Of a DNA stretch of 23,510 bases, positions 1 to 8,006 are shown piece after piece (the first letter of the stretch is position 1; each line of letters opens with the position of its first letter). This stretch comes from CAZIRO01 sp964541595 (lineage in GTDB: Bacteria; Acidobacteriota; HRBIN11), in NCBI GenBank assembly GCA_964541595.1, contig CAZIRO010000023.1, positions 1 through 23,510 on the forward strand, written 5' to 3'. The notes below the pieces were generated by a model that was not told the DNA's origin, searched no databases, and saw only the letters and a program-made list of their open reading frames with translations. The position numbers and the translations under genes are program-made.

Positions 1-570
1 CGGGACCGGATCCTGCGCCGCGCGGGGGATCGGCTGTGTATCCGGACGCTGGTAATGCGCCGTCTCGAGGAAGAGGCCGAACAACTCCGGGCGATTTATA
101 ACGACGCATGGTCCCGCAATTGGGGATTCGTGCCGATGATGCACCGCGAGTTTTTGCATATGGCGAAAGAACTCAAACCGATCGCCGATCCCGATCTGCT
201 GATCGTCGCGGAGTGGGAGGGCCAGCCGGTGGGGTTTGCCATCGGGATTCCGGACATTCACCAGGTGTTACGGCGCATCCGCAATGGACGGATATTGCCT
301 TTCGGGTGGTGGCATTTGCTGCGGGGGATGCGAAAGATCACGAGTTTTCGCGTCATCACGCTCGGTGTTCAGCATCGGTTTCGTCTGCGCGGGATCGATG
401 TGGCCATGATCGCCGAGATATGTGTCCGTGGGGATCGGCGCGGGTATCAGCACGCGGAGATGTCCTGGATCCTGGAAGACAACCACGTCATGAACCGTAC
501 GATCGCACAGATCGGTGCCGAACGCACGAAGGTGTATCGTATTTACGAAAAGACCATCCGCAACAGTTAG
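1..570 (+). CDS. GNAT-like N-acetyltransferase family protein, 3' part (5' end outside window)
   Basis: The frame is open from base 1 and ends at TAG 568-570, giving 189 residues of a protein that starts upstream. An internal ATG at 55 has no special claim to be the start, because the preceding codons read RDRILRRAG...CIRTL, which fits the family. The sequence resembles the C-terminal half of a family of roughly 370-residue GNAT-fold proteins. Family-like stretches are YNDAWSRNWGFVPM, the block around KELKPIADPDLLIVAEW, GQPVGFA and the C-terminal WILEDNHVMNR...YRIYEK segment. GNAT proteins transfer an acyl group from acyl-CoA to an amine; the substrate here is unknown. The usual R/Q-x-x-G-x-G/A acetyl-CoA loop would be at RFRLRGIDVAM and is only partly conserved, so catalysis is not certain. 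A 207-bp inverted-repeat element starts five bases after the stop. Confidence 0.75.
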   Translation, partial: RDRILRRAGDRLCIRTLVMRRLEEEAEQLRAIYNDAWSRNWGFVPMMHREFLHMAKELKPIADPDLLIVAEWEGQPVGFAIGIPDIHQVLRRIRNGRILPFGWWHLLRGMRKITSFRVITLGVQHRFRLRGIDVAMIAEICVRGDRRGYQHAEMSWILEDNHVMNRTIAQIGAERTKVYRIYEKTIRNS

Positions 571-575
571 TGACT

Positions 576-782
576 GGGATCGGGACAGGCCATGGGACAT
601 GCGCACCACCGGATCCACCGGTCTCCGGTCCCGGGTGTCGGGTGTCAGGTGTCAGGTCCCAGGTGTCAGGTGTCCGGTGTCCGGGACGGGAGACGGAAGA
701 CAGGGGACGGGGCATCGCATGGGCGGGGGATAGCGCATGACCGCATGGGGACCCACGGTGTCCCATGGCCTGTCCCGATTTC
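576..782 (+). repeat. MITE-like inverted-repeat element, copy A
   Basis: This 207-bp non-coding element is bounded by a 21-bp perfect terminal inverted repeat (579-599 against 759-779; core ATCGGGACAGGCC). A second copy lies at 17425-17575 on the other strand, and the two align without gaps outside an internal heptamer array. An 8-bp direct repeat GTTAGTGA lies just outside the ends (566-573 and 784-791) and looks like a target-site duplication. It begins 5 nt after the TAG of the GNAT gene. It encodes no convincing protein. Bases 683-712 carry several G runs that could form a G-quadruplex. The remaining 783-891 stretch before dprA holds nothing I can name. Confidence 0.8.
620..682 (+). repeat. 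7-bp tandem array inside element copy A
   Basis: Nine consecutive heptamers with consensus GGTGTCA/C can be read: GGTCTCC, GGTCCCG, GGTGTCG, GGTGTCA, GGTGTCA, GGTCCCA, GGTGTCA, GGTGTCC, GGTGTCC. The other element copy (17425-17575) has a single equivalent unit at the same place. Confidence 0.85.
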
Positions 783-891
783 GGTTAGTGAGTGACAGCG
801 TTTCATTTTCCGTACCGGGATTGCAGAAAAAATCGGTTTGATCCTTCCGGAAACGGTGTGACGCCGCGGCGGTGAAATGTACCGGCTGTCT

Positions 892-1980
892 TCACTTTCC
901 CACCAGCCGGATGTACCGCCGCCCGGGGAGGGAGCGGATCCGGTCTGCCATTTCCAGTTCCAGAAGCCGGGTATACAACGCATCCGTATCGATACCACGC
1001 TCATGTGCCCAGCGGATCAGCGTGTCAATATGCACGGGTTCGTCCAGGGGGATCCGCTGCAGCAGTTCCCGTACCCAGTCCGGCGCAGTCGGTTCGGCAG
1101 TGTCCAGAGGTACCGCATGTGTACGGGTTTCGATACCCAGTGTCCGGGCGATGTCTTGCCAGCGGAGCACCGCCTGCGCGAGTCCCTGTTGAATGAGGAA
1201 GTTCGTTCCCACGGAAGTGGTGCGCAGGATCGAACCCGGAACGGCGAGCACCGCACGTCCCTGTTCCAGTGCCCAGTGGGCGGTATTCAGTGCACCACTA
1301 CGCGCCGGTGCTTCCACAACGAGCACGACGTCGGCAAGTCCACTGATGAGCCGGTTGCGGATGGGAAACAGTTCCGGACGTGGGGGCACGTCCGGGGGGT
1401 ATTCGCTGATCAGTGTCCCGTACCCGTTGCGGAGGGTTCGACGGAGTTTCTGGTTTTCGCGCGGATACGTATGCTGCAGTCCGTGTCCGAACACGGCGAT
1501 GGTATACCCCTGTTGCTCCACACACAGCGTGTGCACGGCCGTATCGATACCCCGGGCGAAACCGCTGATGATCGGGATGCGGTGCGCGATCAGGTGGGGG
1601 AGCAGGAACCGAACCACCTGCAAGCCGTACGGCGTGGCACGTCGGGATCCGACGACTGCCAGTCGGGGAGGAGACGGCAATGGCCAGGTGCCCTCCACCC
1701 ACAGGGCAGCCGGGGGATGCGGAATGCGCCGGAGAGATTCCGGAAAGTCCCGGTCGACCCAGGTCACGATACGGTACCCCGCACGTGCTGCGGCAGCCTC
1801 GCATGTACGGACCGCCTGCCACAGTCGATCGTCCCGCCAGCGTGCCCGAACGGCAATGGGCAGTCCGCTCCCCCCGCGCAGTGTGGCAGGTCGGTCAACG
1901 TCACGCAGGAGATCACCCGCCCGTCCCCGCAACTCGGGCAACAGCGCCAGGGCGATACATACACACCGGTCCTCGTCCAT
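892..1980 (-). CDS. dprA: DNA-processing protein DprA
   Basis: The 362-residue product is DprA, which binds incoming single-stranded DNA during transformation and loads RecA. Residues 1-95 are the N-terminal helical region. The Rossmann-fold DprA core runs about 100-275, with VVGSRRATPYG (109-119), SGFARGID (139-146), FPIRNRLISGL (205-215), VVEAPARSGALNTA (221-234) and AVPGS (246-250). The C-terminal 60 residues form a small winged-helix-like domain (LLELEMADRIRSLPGRRY). I chose ATG 1980 because an AGGTG ribosome site lies just upstream and the sequence before it (the frame is open to 2187) has no family resemblance. The stop is TGA. It is transcribed away from the divergent yprB-like/lptFG pair. 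No clear promoter was seen; a weak 6-bp inverted repeat at 2057-2078 lies in its upstream region. Confidence 0.93.
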   Translation of the reverse strand: MDEDRCVCIALALLPELRGRAGDLLRDVDRPATLRGGSGLPIAVRARWRDDRLWQAVRTCEAAAARAGYRIVTWVDRDFPESLRRIPHPPAALWVEGTWPLPSPPRLAVVGSRRATPYGLQVVRFLLPHLIAHRIPIISGFARGIDTAVHTLCVEQQGYTIAVFGHGLQHTYPRENQKLRRTLRNGYGTLISEYPPDVPPRPELFPIRNRLISGLADVVLVVEAPARSGALNTAHWALEQGRAVLAVPGSILRTTSVGTNFLIQQGLAQAVLRWQDIARTLGIETRTHAVPLDTAEPTAPDWVRELLQRIPLDEPVHIDTLIRWAHERGIDTDALYTRLLELEMADRIRSLPGRRYIRLVGK

Positions 1981-2138
1981 GGGTACACCTGATGCGAGAG
2001 ATGGACCGTGAAGGTCGTGTGCATGTTTTCCATACCGTTGCCTGAAAACGGGGACGGCGGTTGATCCCTGGGAACCGCGATAGACGCCTGCGCGGGGTTC
2101 CCGGGTGCTGTGCCGATGGTTCAACACCGTGCGTCGAC

Positions 2139-2214
2139 AATCGGGACGGGCAACGGCACACTGTGGGTGTGCCCGTCTCCCCGCCACCCGGGTCTTCCTC
2201 CTCCCATCCCGGAC
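2139..2214 (-). repeat. Decayed partial copy (C) of the inverted-repeat element
   Basis: The first 30 bases match one end of copies A/B at 25 positions (AATCGGGACGGGC and onward). A later block (GTCTTCC...CTCCC.TCCCGGAC) also matches the element interior. The other half, including the second terminal repeat, is missing. A hairpin with 7-bp arms (GGCACAC/GTGTGCC, 2155-2173) lies inside it. It occupies the divergent region between dprA and the exonuclease gene, so it could affect either promoter. Confidence 0.5.
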
Positions 2215-2223
2215 CGTTCAGGA

Positions 2224-2253
2224 TTGGTCAAATTTACCGGATTCGCGTATGCT
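2224..2253 (+). promoter_or_regulatory. Candidate sigma70-type promoter for the yprB-like/lptFG pair
   Basis: TTGGTC (2224-2229) and TATGCT (2248-2253) are separated by 18 bp. The same -35 hexamer occurs in a better promoter at 20064-20092. Transcription would begin almost at the ribosome site GGAGG (2261-2265), leaving a very short leader. Confidence 0.35.
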
Positions 2254-2271
2254 ACTATGCGGAGGCGGATG

Positions 2272-3585
2272 ATGTCCGATCTGAAAGAACGGCTGCGGCG
2301 GCTTCGTGCGGGTTGTGGATTCGTGCAGACACCTTCCGACAGGGAACGGTCCACGCGGGAGACCGCACTTCCGACGTCGCGGATGTGGGATCTGTACCGT
2401 CGATATCGGCAGGAGTCGCCGCACATCCTTGCGGTTCCCCCCACGGATCTTCCGACGGATATCGTGGGTGCAGAGATCGAGACCCCATACGGGGTATGTT
2501 TTTATCGCGAAAAATGGCTGCTGCCCACGCCGTTCTGGCCCTGGGACGATCTCACGACGTGCGCGGCGGTGATCCTGGGACGTGCGGACGATCCGACGTG
2601 TACGGGCAGGCTCAGCGAATGGCTGTTCCTCGATGTGGAGACCACCGGTCTCGGTGGCGGGGTCGGTGTGCTGCCCTTTCTGGTCGGCATCGGTCGGGTT
2701 GAGGACGGGATGTTGCGGGTCCGGCAGTTTTTTCTGCGCACACTGGAAGAGGAACCGGCCATGCTCTGGGCACTCGCGGAACACATCACGCAATCTCGCG
2801 GTATCGTCACGTATAATGGGAAAACCTATGATCGGCACGTCCTGTACAACCGAATGCGGCTTTACCACATGGAACTGGACATCCGCACCTGGCCACATAT
2901 TGACATGTACCACTGGGTTCGCGCGCTGTGGCGCGGGATCTGGCCGGACGTGCGATTGCAGACCGCCGAGTATCAACTCTGGGGCTGGACCCGCAGCGTG
3001 GATCTCGCCGGTGCAGAAATTCCGGCGGCGTATCGGGCGTACCTGCGGACCGGCGCGTCGGAGTATATCTATCGCATCTTTGCACACAATCTGCAGGACA
3101 TTCAGAGTCTTGCCGGTCTCACCCTGACCGTCGCACGTCTGTTGCAGCAGCCGCAGGATGCAGCGGCCCAGCCGCAGATCCTCTACCGCATCGGTCGTCG
3201 CGTGATGCGCAGTGACTGGCGGTGGGGGGTGCAACTCTGGGAAACCGTACTGTCTGCCGATACGGTCAGCGCGCGTGTGCGTACCGGAGTCGTGATCCAC
3301 GGACTCCGCGTGTTGCGTCGGTATCGTGCCTGGGACCGCATACACCGCTGGCTTCGTCTGGTTGATCGCCATCAGATCGAGGCGCTGCACCCGATCGCGT
3401 GGGCGCGCCTCGCATATTACGCGTATCGATACGCACGGGACGCTCGCCGGGCCATCGAATTGCTCCACCGGGCCATTGCCCACCCGGATGCGCACCCCAC
3501 GGATCGTGAACGATGGTTACGACGACAAAACTGGTTGGAACGGAAACGGCAACCGCCGCTCGACGTGTCCGATTCCGCGGACTGA
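2272..3585 (+). CDS. YprB-type RNase H-like 3'-5' exonuclease domain protein
   Basis: The 437-residue protein carries the RNase H-like YprB domain (DEDD exonuclease superfamily) at about residues 115-290. Metal-ligand motifs are FLDVETTG (119-126, D121 and E123), YNGKTYD (181-187), HIDMYH (209-214) and AHNLQDIQSL (271-280, D276). The stretch LQTAEYQLWGW...VDLAGAEIPAAY is diagnostic for the family. The C-terminal 150 residues are helical and TPR-like (RRYRAWDRIHRWLRLV, AYRYARDARRAIELLHRAI), as in Bacillus YprB. The nuclease substrate is unknown. ATG 2272 is preferred over ATGs at 2257 and 2269 because GGAGG lies 6 nt upstream. Its last 73 nt overlap the start of the permease gene in another frame, so the two are probably co-transcribed. 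Confidence 0.88.
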   Translation: MSDLKERLRRLRAGCGFVQTPSDRERSTRETALPTSRMWDLYRRYRQESPHILAVPPTDLPTDIVGAEIETPYGVCFYREKWLLPTPFWPWDDLTTCAAVILGRADDPTCTGRLSEWLFLDVETTGLGGGVGVLPFLVGIGRVEDGMLRVRQFFLRTLEEEPAMLWALAEHITQSRGIVTYNGKTYDRHVLYNRMRLYHMELDIRTWPHIDMYHWVRALWRGIWPDVRLQTAEYQLWGWTRSVDLAGAEIPAAYRAYLRTGASEYIYRIFAHNLQDIQSLAGLTLTVARLLQQPQDAAAQPQILYRIGRRVMRSDWRWGVQLWETVLSADTVSARVRTGVVIHGLRVLRRYRAWDRIHRWLRLVDRHQIEALHPIAWARLAYYAYRYARDARRAIELLHRAIAHPDAHPTDRERWLRRQNWLERKRQPPLDVSDSAD

Positions 3586-5876
3586 CGGTTGTCGACCGAT
3601 ACATCATTCGTGAAATCCTGCGCCAGCTCGGCATCGCGGTGGTCATTATCTGTCTCATTCTGCTGTCCGGCACGCTCATCGAATACATGCAACTGGTGAT
3701 TGCCAAAGGTTTACCCTTCGGTCTGTTGCTGTACATGCTGGTTCTGACCCTGCCGGCGACACTGGCGATCGCTTTCCCGATCGGATTTCTCATGGCCGTC
3801 CTCGTGGCGTTCAGTCGCATGGGCGCGGATACGGAACTGCTTGCCCTGCGTACGCTCGGCTGGCCCGTACGCCGGTTGTTCCTGCCGGTGCTGTATACGG
3901 CCGTCCTCGTGGGGGGTGCGACGTTTGCCCTGACGGCGTACGTCATGCCCCGCGCCAATCACCATCTCGCCGTTCAACTCATCGAAACCCGCGCCCGCCG
4001 TTCGTTTGCGGGACTCCAACCGCGCGTCTTCTTCACCCAGATTCCGGAAGCCATCCTGTACGTGCACCAGCTGGATCCCACCCGCACACGCTGGCGTTCC
4101 GTACTGTTCATTGATCAGCGTGATCCCGACATTCAGCGCATCGTCCTCGCCCGCCGTGCACGGGTACACGACCTCCCCGGACGGGTCCCCCGCGTGGAGA
4201 TCCGGTTTTTCGAGGGCACGGTATACGCGTATCACCTGGAGAACCCGGAACGGTATCGCGTGGCTGAGTTTTCCGAGTATCGGACGCGGATCGCGCTCGG
4301 TATTGAGATTCGCCCGGAAACGATGCCGAAAGGCGATCGGGAGATGACACTGGGAGAACTCCGCGCCGTTCTCCGCACACGTCCTCCGGGCGATCTGTAC
4401 CGTCAGGGTGCACTCGTCGAGTACCACAAACGGTGGGCATTTCCCATGGCCTGTCTGGTCTTTGCGGTGACCGGATTTGCCATGAGCGTACGGCACCCGC
4501 GCGGCGGACGGTTTTACGGGTATATGGTCAGCATCGCGATCATGCTCGTGGCGTATGCCGGTATTCTGGTCGGAGAACACCTCGGCGATCAGGGCCGCAT
4601 CCCGGCGTGGCTCGCCGCATGGAACCCGCACGTTTTACTGGGGATTCCGGGACTCTGGTTGTTCTACCGGCTGGATCGGCCGTTTCGGCGTCCGCCCCTG
4701 TGGTGGGCACGCCTGCAGATGCGCTGGCGGGAATGGTGGAACCGGGTACTGGCCTGGATCGCCGGCGAACGGGCAGCGCTGGACTACCGGTTCTGGACCC
4801 CCGGAATGACCCTCGTGGATCGGTACATCCTGCGTCACTGGATCCGGTTTTTTGCCGTCGCCAGTATCGCCACACTCGGTGTGTACCTCATCGTGGAGGC
4901 GTTTCATCTGCTCGACGATATGGTGCGCAGTCAGGCTCCTCTGCGGGATCTCATGCGTTACCTCGCCTTCGCTGCGCCCGGATTTTACCATCAGTTGCTG
5001 CCCATGATCCTCATCATGAGCATTATGGTGACCGTGGCCGTACTGGAAAAGTTCCGGGAGATTACGGCCATGAAGGCCCACGGGATCAGTTACTATCGCG
5101 TGATGGCACCGATGTTCGCCGCCGCCCTCGTAGTCACGGGCGTGGACTACGGACTGCAGGAACGGGTCCTCCCGTGGACCCAGGAAATGGCGACCGTATA
5201 CAAGAGTCGCGTCAAAGGCCGCCCGCTGTACAGTACCTTTCACGTGCAGTGGATATTCGGAGAAACCGGGTATCTGTACCACTTTGATGCGTACGACGTC
5301 CAGCGGGATCGGTTTTACGGGTTTGACATCTTCGGCGTGGACCCCGATGCGTGGCGCATCAACTGGCACTGCCACGCATGGGAAGCGTACTATACCCGCA
5401 CCACCGGATGGCGCCTGGTACTCGGATGGTGCAAGACCATGCGCGAGTCCCTCCAGTTCCGGACGTTTCGTCTGGCCGCTGCACGCCTGCCGGAAACCCC
5501 CGATTACTTTGAAACCACCCGGAAGTCTTCAGACCAGATGAGCATCGCAGAGTTGCGCCGGTACATTCGGGAATTGCAGTATAAACAGTATCCGACCCGT
5601 TCCTGGGAGACCGATCTGGCCATGAAATGGCTCTGGCCACTGGCGAACCTGGTCCTCTTTCCGCTCGCCCTGGCCCTGGCACTCCAGGGCGCCCATCTGG
5701 GCACGGCATACGGTCTGGTCGTTGCGATCCTTATCGGGTTTATGCACTGGTTGCTCACGCAACTCACACATGTACTCGGCATGGTGGAAGCACTGCCGCC
5801 GTGGGTGGCAGCGGCTGTCCCCGTGGTGTTCACGTTGCTGATCGGGCTCGGCTGGATGACCCGCGTACGCACGTAA
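3513..5876 (+). CDS. LptF-LptG fusion, lipopolysaccharide export permease (YjgP/YjgQ family)
   Basis: The 787-residue protein holds two YjgP/YjgQ permease units in tandem. Each starts with the same signature: LTVVDRYIIR at residues 24-33 and MTLVDRYILR at 432-441. In unit 1, membrane segments lie near 41-58, 70-100 and 122-145, followed by a periplasmic beta-rich region (about 150-300) and three more segments (about 308-324, 334-356, 368-386). Unit 2 repeats this and ends with helices near the C-terminus. LptF and LptG normally form a heterodimer that, with the LptB ATPase, extracts LPS from the inner membrane and passes it to LptC/LptA; here both halves are one chain. ATG 3513 is the only standard start before the first signature helix. 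It lacks a strong ribosome site and lies within the upstream gene. Only 57 bp separate its TAA from the convergent sulfatase-like gene, with a small inverted repeat GACCA/TGGTC just after the stop. Confidence 0.92.
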   Translation: MVTTTKLVGTETATAARRVRFRGLTVVDRYIIREILRQLGIAVVIICLILLSGTLIEYMQLVIAKGLPFGLLLYMLVLTLPATLAIAFPIGFLMAVLVAFSRMGADTELLALRTLGWPVRRLFLPVLYTAVLVGGATFALTAYVMPRANHHLAVQLIETRARRSFAGLQPRVFFTQIPEAILYVHQLDPTRTRWRSVLFIDQRDPDIQRIVLARRARVHDLPGRVPRVEIRFFEGTVYAYHLENPERYRVAEFSEYRTRIALGIEIRPETMPKGDREMTLGELRAVLRTRPPGDLYRQGALVEYHKRWAFPMACLVFAVTGFAMSVRHPRGGRFYGYMVSIAIMLVAYAGILVGEHLGDQGRIPAWLAAWNPHVLLGIPGLWLFYRLDRPFRRPPLWWARLQMRWREWWNRVLAWIAGERAALDYRFWTPGMTLVDRYILRHWIRFFAVASIATLGVYLIVEAFHLLDDMVRSQAPLRDLMRYLAFAAPGFYHQLLPMILIMSIMVTVAVLEKFREITAMKAHGISYYRVMAPMFAAALVVTGVDYGLQERVLPWTQEMATVYKSRVKGRPLYSTFHVQWIFGETGYLYHFDAYDVQRDRFYGFDIFGVDPDAWRINWHCHAWEAYYTRTTGWRLVLGWCKTMRESLQFRTFRLAAARLPETPDYFETTRKSSDQMSIAELRRYIRELQYKQYPTRSWETDLAMKWLWPLANLVLFPLALALALQGAHLGTAYGLVVAILIGFMHWLLTQLTHVLGMVEALPPWVAAAVPVVFTLLIGLGWMTRVRT

Positions 5877-5933
5877 CATGACCATCCATGGTCCGCCGTC
5901 GGGTGGGGTACTGTGGCATCGACACCGTCCGGT

Positions 5934-8006
5934 TTACTGAATGTACCCGAGCGCGCGCAGTATTTCGATCTCTTCCGGAGACAGCGGATGTGCTTCCGGA
6001 CGGCGGGCGTCCAGACGGCGCACACGGGAATAGATCTCGAGAAGCGTGTGGACGATCATCGGATCGGATGCGTAAACGTTGCGCATCTCACGCGGGTCCT
6101 GCATCTCATCGTACAGATGAAACATCTGCAGATGGTGACTCGCATTGACGTTCCAGTACAGTCGAAACCGTAACCATTCGACCGCGACCTGATGCAGGCC
6201 ACTGGGCATCTGTTCGGCCACAAAGGGACGGAGATACAGGTTCGGGTCTCGGCGTATGAGCGGCATTCCCATCGTGTGGATGGGGAGGGGATACCCCAGC
6301 AATGTGAGGATCGTGGGGACGATATCAACGATCTGCGCCGGTGCGTCAACGGTACGCCCGGGTCCCCGATCGTACGGCCATTTGATCCACAGTGGAATGT
6401 GCAGGACCTCGCCAAAGAAACACTGGGCATGCTGCCAGCAGCGGTGTTCGTAAAACGCTTCTCCGTGATCGGCCAGCACGATGATCAGGCTGTCTCGATA
6501 TATCCGGGCATTCCGGAGTGTTTGCACCACCCGTTCCAGACCGCGCAGAGACAGCCGCACATCCAGATTGTATGTCGCGCGCATCCACGTGGCGTATTCG
6601 GCCTGTCGTTCGGGGGGCAATCGGCGCAGGTCCGACATACTGACCAGCACGTTTGGATCGCGATGATAGGGCCAGTGCGGGTCAGTAAAGTGCAGATAAA
6701 CGAACAACCGTCGGCCCCGGCGCAGCAGCGTCGCGTACAGCCATCGCGCAAAGTCCCGGGCGACGTCCGGTGCGGGTCGGTGTACGGTGGCCAGTCGAAA
6801 ACTTTCCGGATATGCAAAGAAGTCGTCGAACCCGCGATGGAACCCCCGCCGTGGACTGGAGATGTTCCCGTTCGTCGAAAATGCTGCGGTCGTATAACCC
6901 ATCGTCTGCAGAATTGCAGGTAGATACGGCACGTCGTCCGGCAACCGGTGCGGGTTGTCCAGTACACCGTGTTGATGGGGTAACAGACCGGTGAGCAGGC
7001 TGGCCACTGCGGTGCGGGTCCATCCGGCGTTGCTGTAAGCATGGCGAAACCGTACGCTGTCCCGGCAGAGCCGATAGGTGTGCGGGAATCGACGGGCAAG
7101 ATCGGCGTCACAGGATAGTGCATCCGCGCGCAGGGCGTCGATGAGTACGATCACAATGGGAAACGGTCGCGTGCGGGGCCGACCGTACCATTTTGCCGGA
7201 TAACGTACCGGACGCCAGACACTGCCCGTACTCCGGATCTGCCAGATGACGTTTGACGGACACGGTATACGGCAGGAGACCTGCAACCGCAGGGTAGTCC
7301 ATCGTGCCGAATCCGCCCGCCGCAGCGTCAAACGAAACGGTTCGGTTCCGTGGTTCCGGGGATTGGGGAGCTGGGCACTATGCCACGATCGCCCGTCGGT
7401 CAGCCAGGTAATCGTGGCACGGATCCGGTTCCGGTAGCGGTACGGAACCCGCAACCGCAGATCCAGTGTATGCAGGGCGACCCCTGGAAAAGTCACATAC
7501 AACGTGGACGGTGCGGGTACGGTCCACTGTGCGGGCAGATGGGCGGTCGACGCTTTTGGAAACGGTCGACACGTGGACAGGGTAAACGCCCAGGTCCGTT
7601 TCTGATAGGCCGATTTGGGCAGGGTCATCCATATCGTATGCGTGGAAGCGGTGTCCGCCTGCAGGGGTACCAGCCAGCGGTACGTGCCGGACCGGATCCG
7701 GGTTCGGGTGAGAAAATGGCGGTTCACCCCGACGCGTACCATGATGGGTGTTCGCAACGTGTGCACAGAGGTCGACAGTACGGCCAGTCCGCTGGCCGAT
7801 ACCGACCATGTCAACTGGACCGTGCGCCGGAGCGCATGCACCTGCGGCGCATCGTGCACGGGTCGGCACAGCAATGCGTGCGTGGGAAACGGCAGATCGG
7901 AAGAATGGTGTATCGCGCATCCCGCGGAGATCGTCACCCAGACCAGGAGTCCCGTGATGTACCGGAACGCGGACGTCGTTCGGCGCGTCTGCAGTTGCGG
8001 GTTCAC
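5934..8006 (-). CDS. Sulfatase-like (alkaline phosphatase superfamily) lipoprotein
   Basis: The 690-residue product begins with a basic N-terminus, a hydrophobic stretch and Cys30 in SAGC, a probable but imperfect lipobox, so it is likely a lipoprotein outside the inner membrane. Residues 45-275 look like beta-sandwich domains of unknown role. The sulfatase/alkaline-phosphatase fold follows: LIDALRAD (288-295; D290, R293, D295), WTRTAVASLLTG (329-340) and LADHGE (511-516; D513, H514). The sulfatase CxPxR motif is absent and the nucleophile position is Thr330. The enzyme therefore cannot use formylglycine and is more likely a phosphoester hydrolase or phosphotransferase like LTA synthase or PEtN transferases; the substrate is unknown. 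The start is GTG 8006 with GAGGTG upstream, overlapping the Nudix stop codon by 4 nt (GTGA), which indicates translational coupling. It is the last gene of a three-gene operon. Confidence 0.85.
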   Translation of the reverse strand: MNPQLQTRRTTSAFRYITGLLVWVTISAGCAIHHSSDLPFPTHALLCRPVHDAPQVHALRRTVQLTWSVSASGLAVLSTSVHTLRTPIMVRVGVNRHFLTRTRIRSGTYRWLVPLQADTASTHTIWMTLPKSAYQKRTWAFTLSTCRPFPKASTAHLPAQWTVPAPSTLYVTFPGVALHTLDLRLRVPYRYRNRIRATITWLTDGRSWHSAQLPNPRNHGTEPFRLTLRRADSARWTTLRLQVSCRIPCPSNVIWQIRSTGSVWRPVRYPAKWYGRPRTRPFPIVIVLIDALRADALSCDADLARRFPHTYRLCRDSVRFRHAYSNAGWTRTAVASLLTGLLPHQHGVLDNPHRLPDDVPYLPAILQTMGYTTAAFSTNGNISSPRRGFHRGFDDFFAYPESFRLATVHRPAPDVARDFARWLYATLLRRGRRLFVYLHFTDPHWPYHRDPNVLVSMSDLRRLPPERQAEYATWMRATYNLDVRLSLRGLERVVQTLRNARIYRDSLIIVLADHGEAFYEHRCWQHAQCFFGEVLHIPLWIKWPYDRGPGRTVDAPAQIVDIVPTILTLLGYPLPIHTMGMPLIRRDPNLYLRPFVAEQMPSGLHQVAVEWLRFRLYWNVNASHHLQMFHLYDEMQDPREMRNVYASDPMIVHTLLEIYSRVRRLDARRPEAHPLSPEEIEILRALGYIQ

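Noticed and set aside
592..795. Overlapping open frames of 67-210 codons across 108-795
   Set aside because: They lie in the inverted-repeat element or antisense to the GNAT gene; their Arg/Gly/Val-rich repeats come from the heptamer array, and there is no ribosome site or family resemblance.
1981..2187. Longer dprA start at 2187
   Set aside because: The added 69 residues have no DprA similarity, cover the divergent intergenic region including part of the element relic, and a better ribosome site precedes ATG 1980.
5877..5933. Bidirectional terminator between the convergent permease and sulfatase-like genes
   Set aside because: Only a 5-bp GACCA/TGGTC stem with no U run was found, too weak to call.
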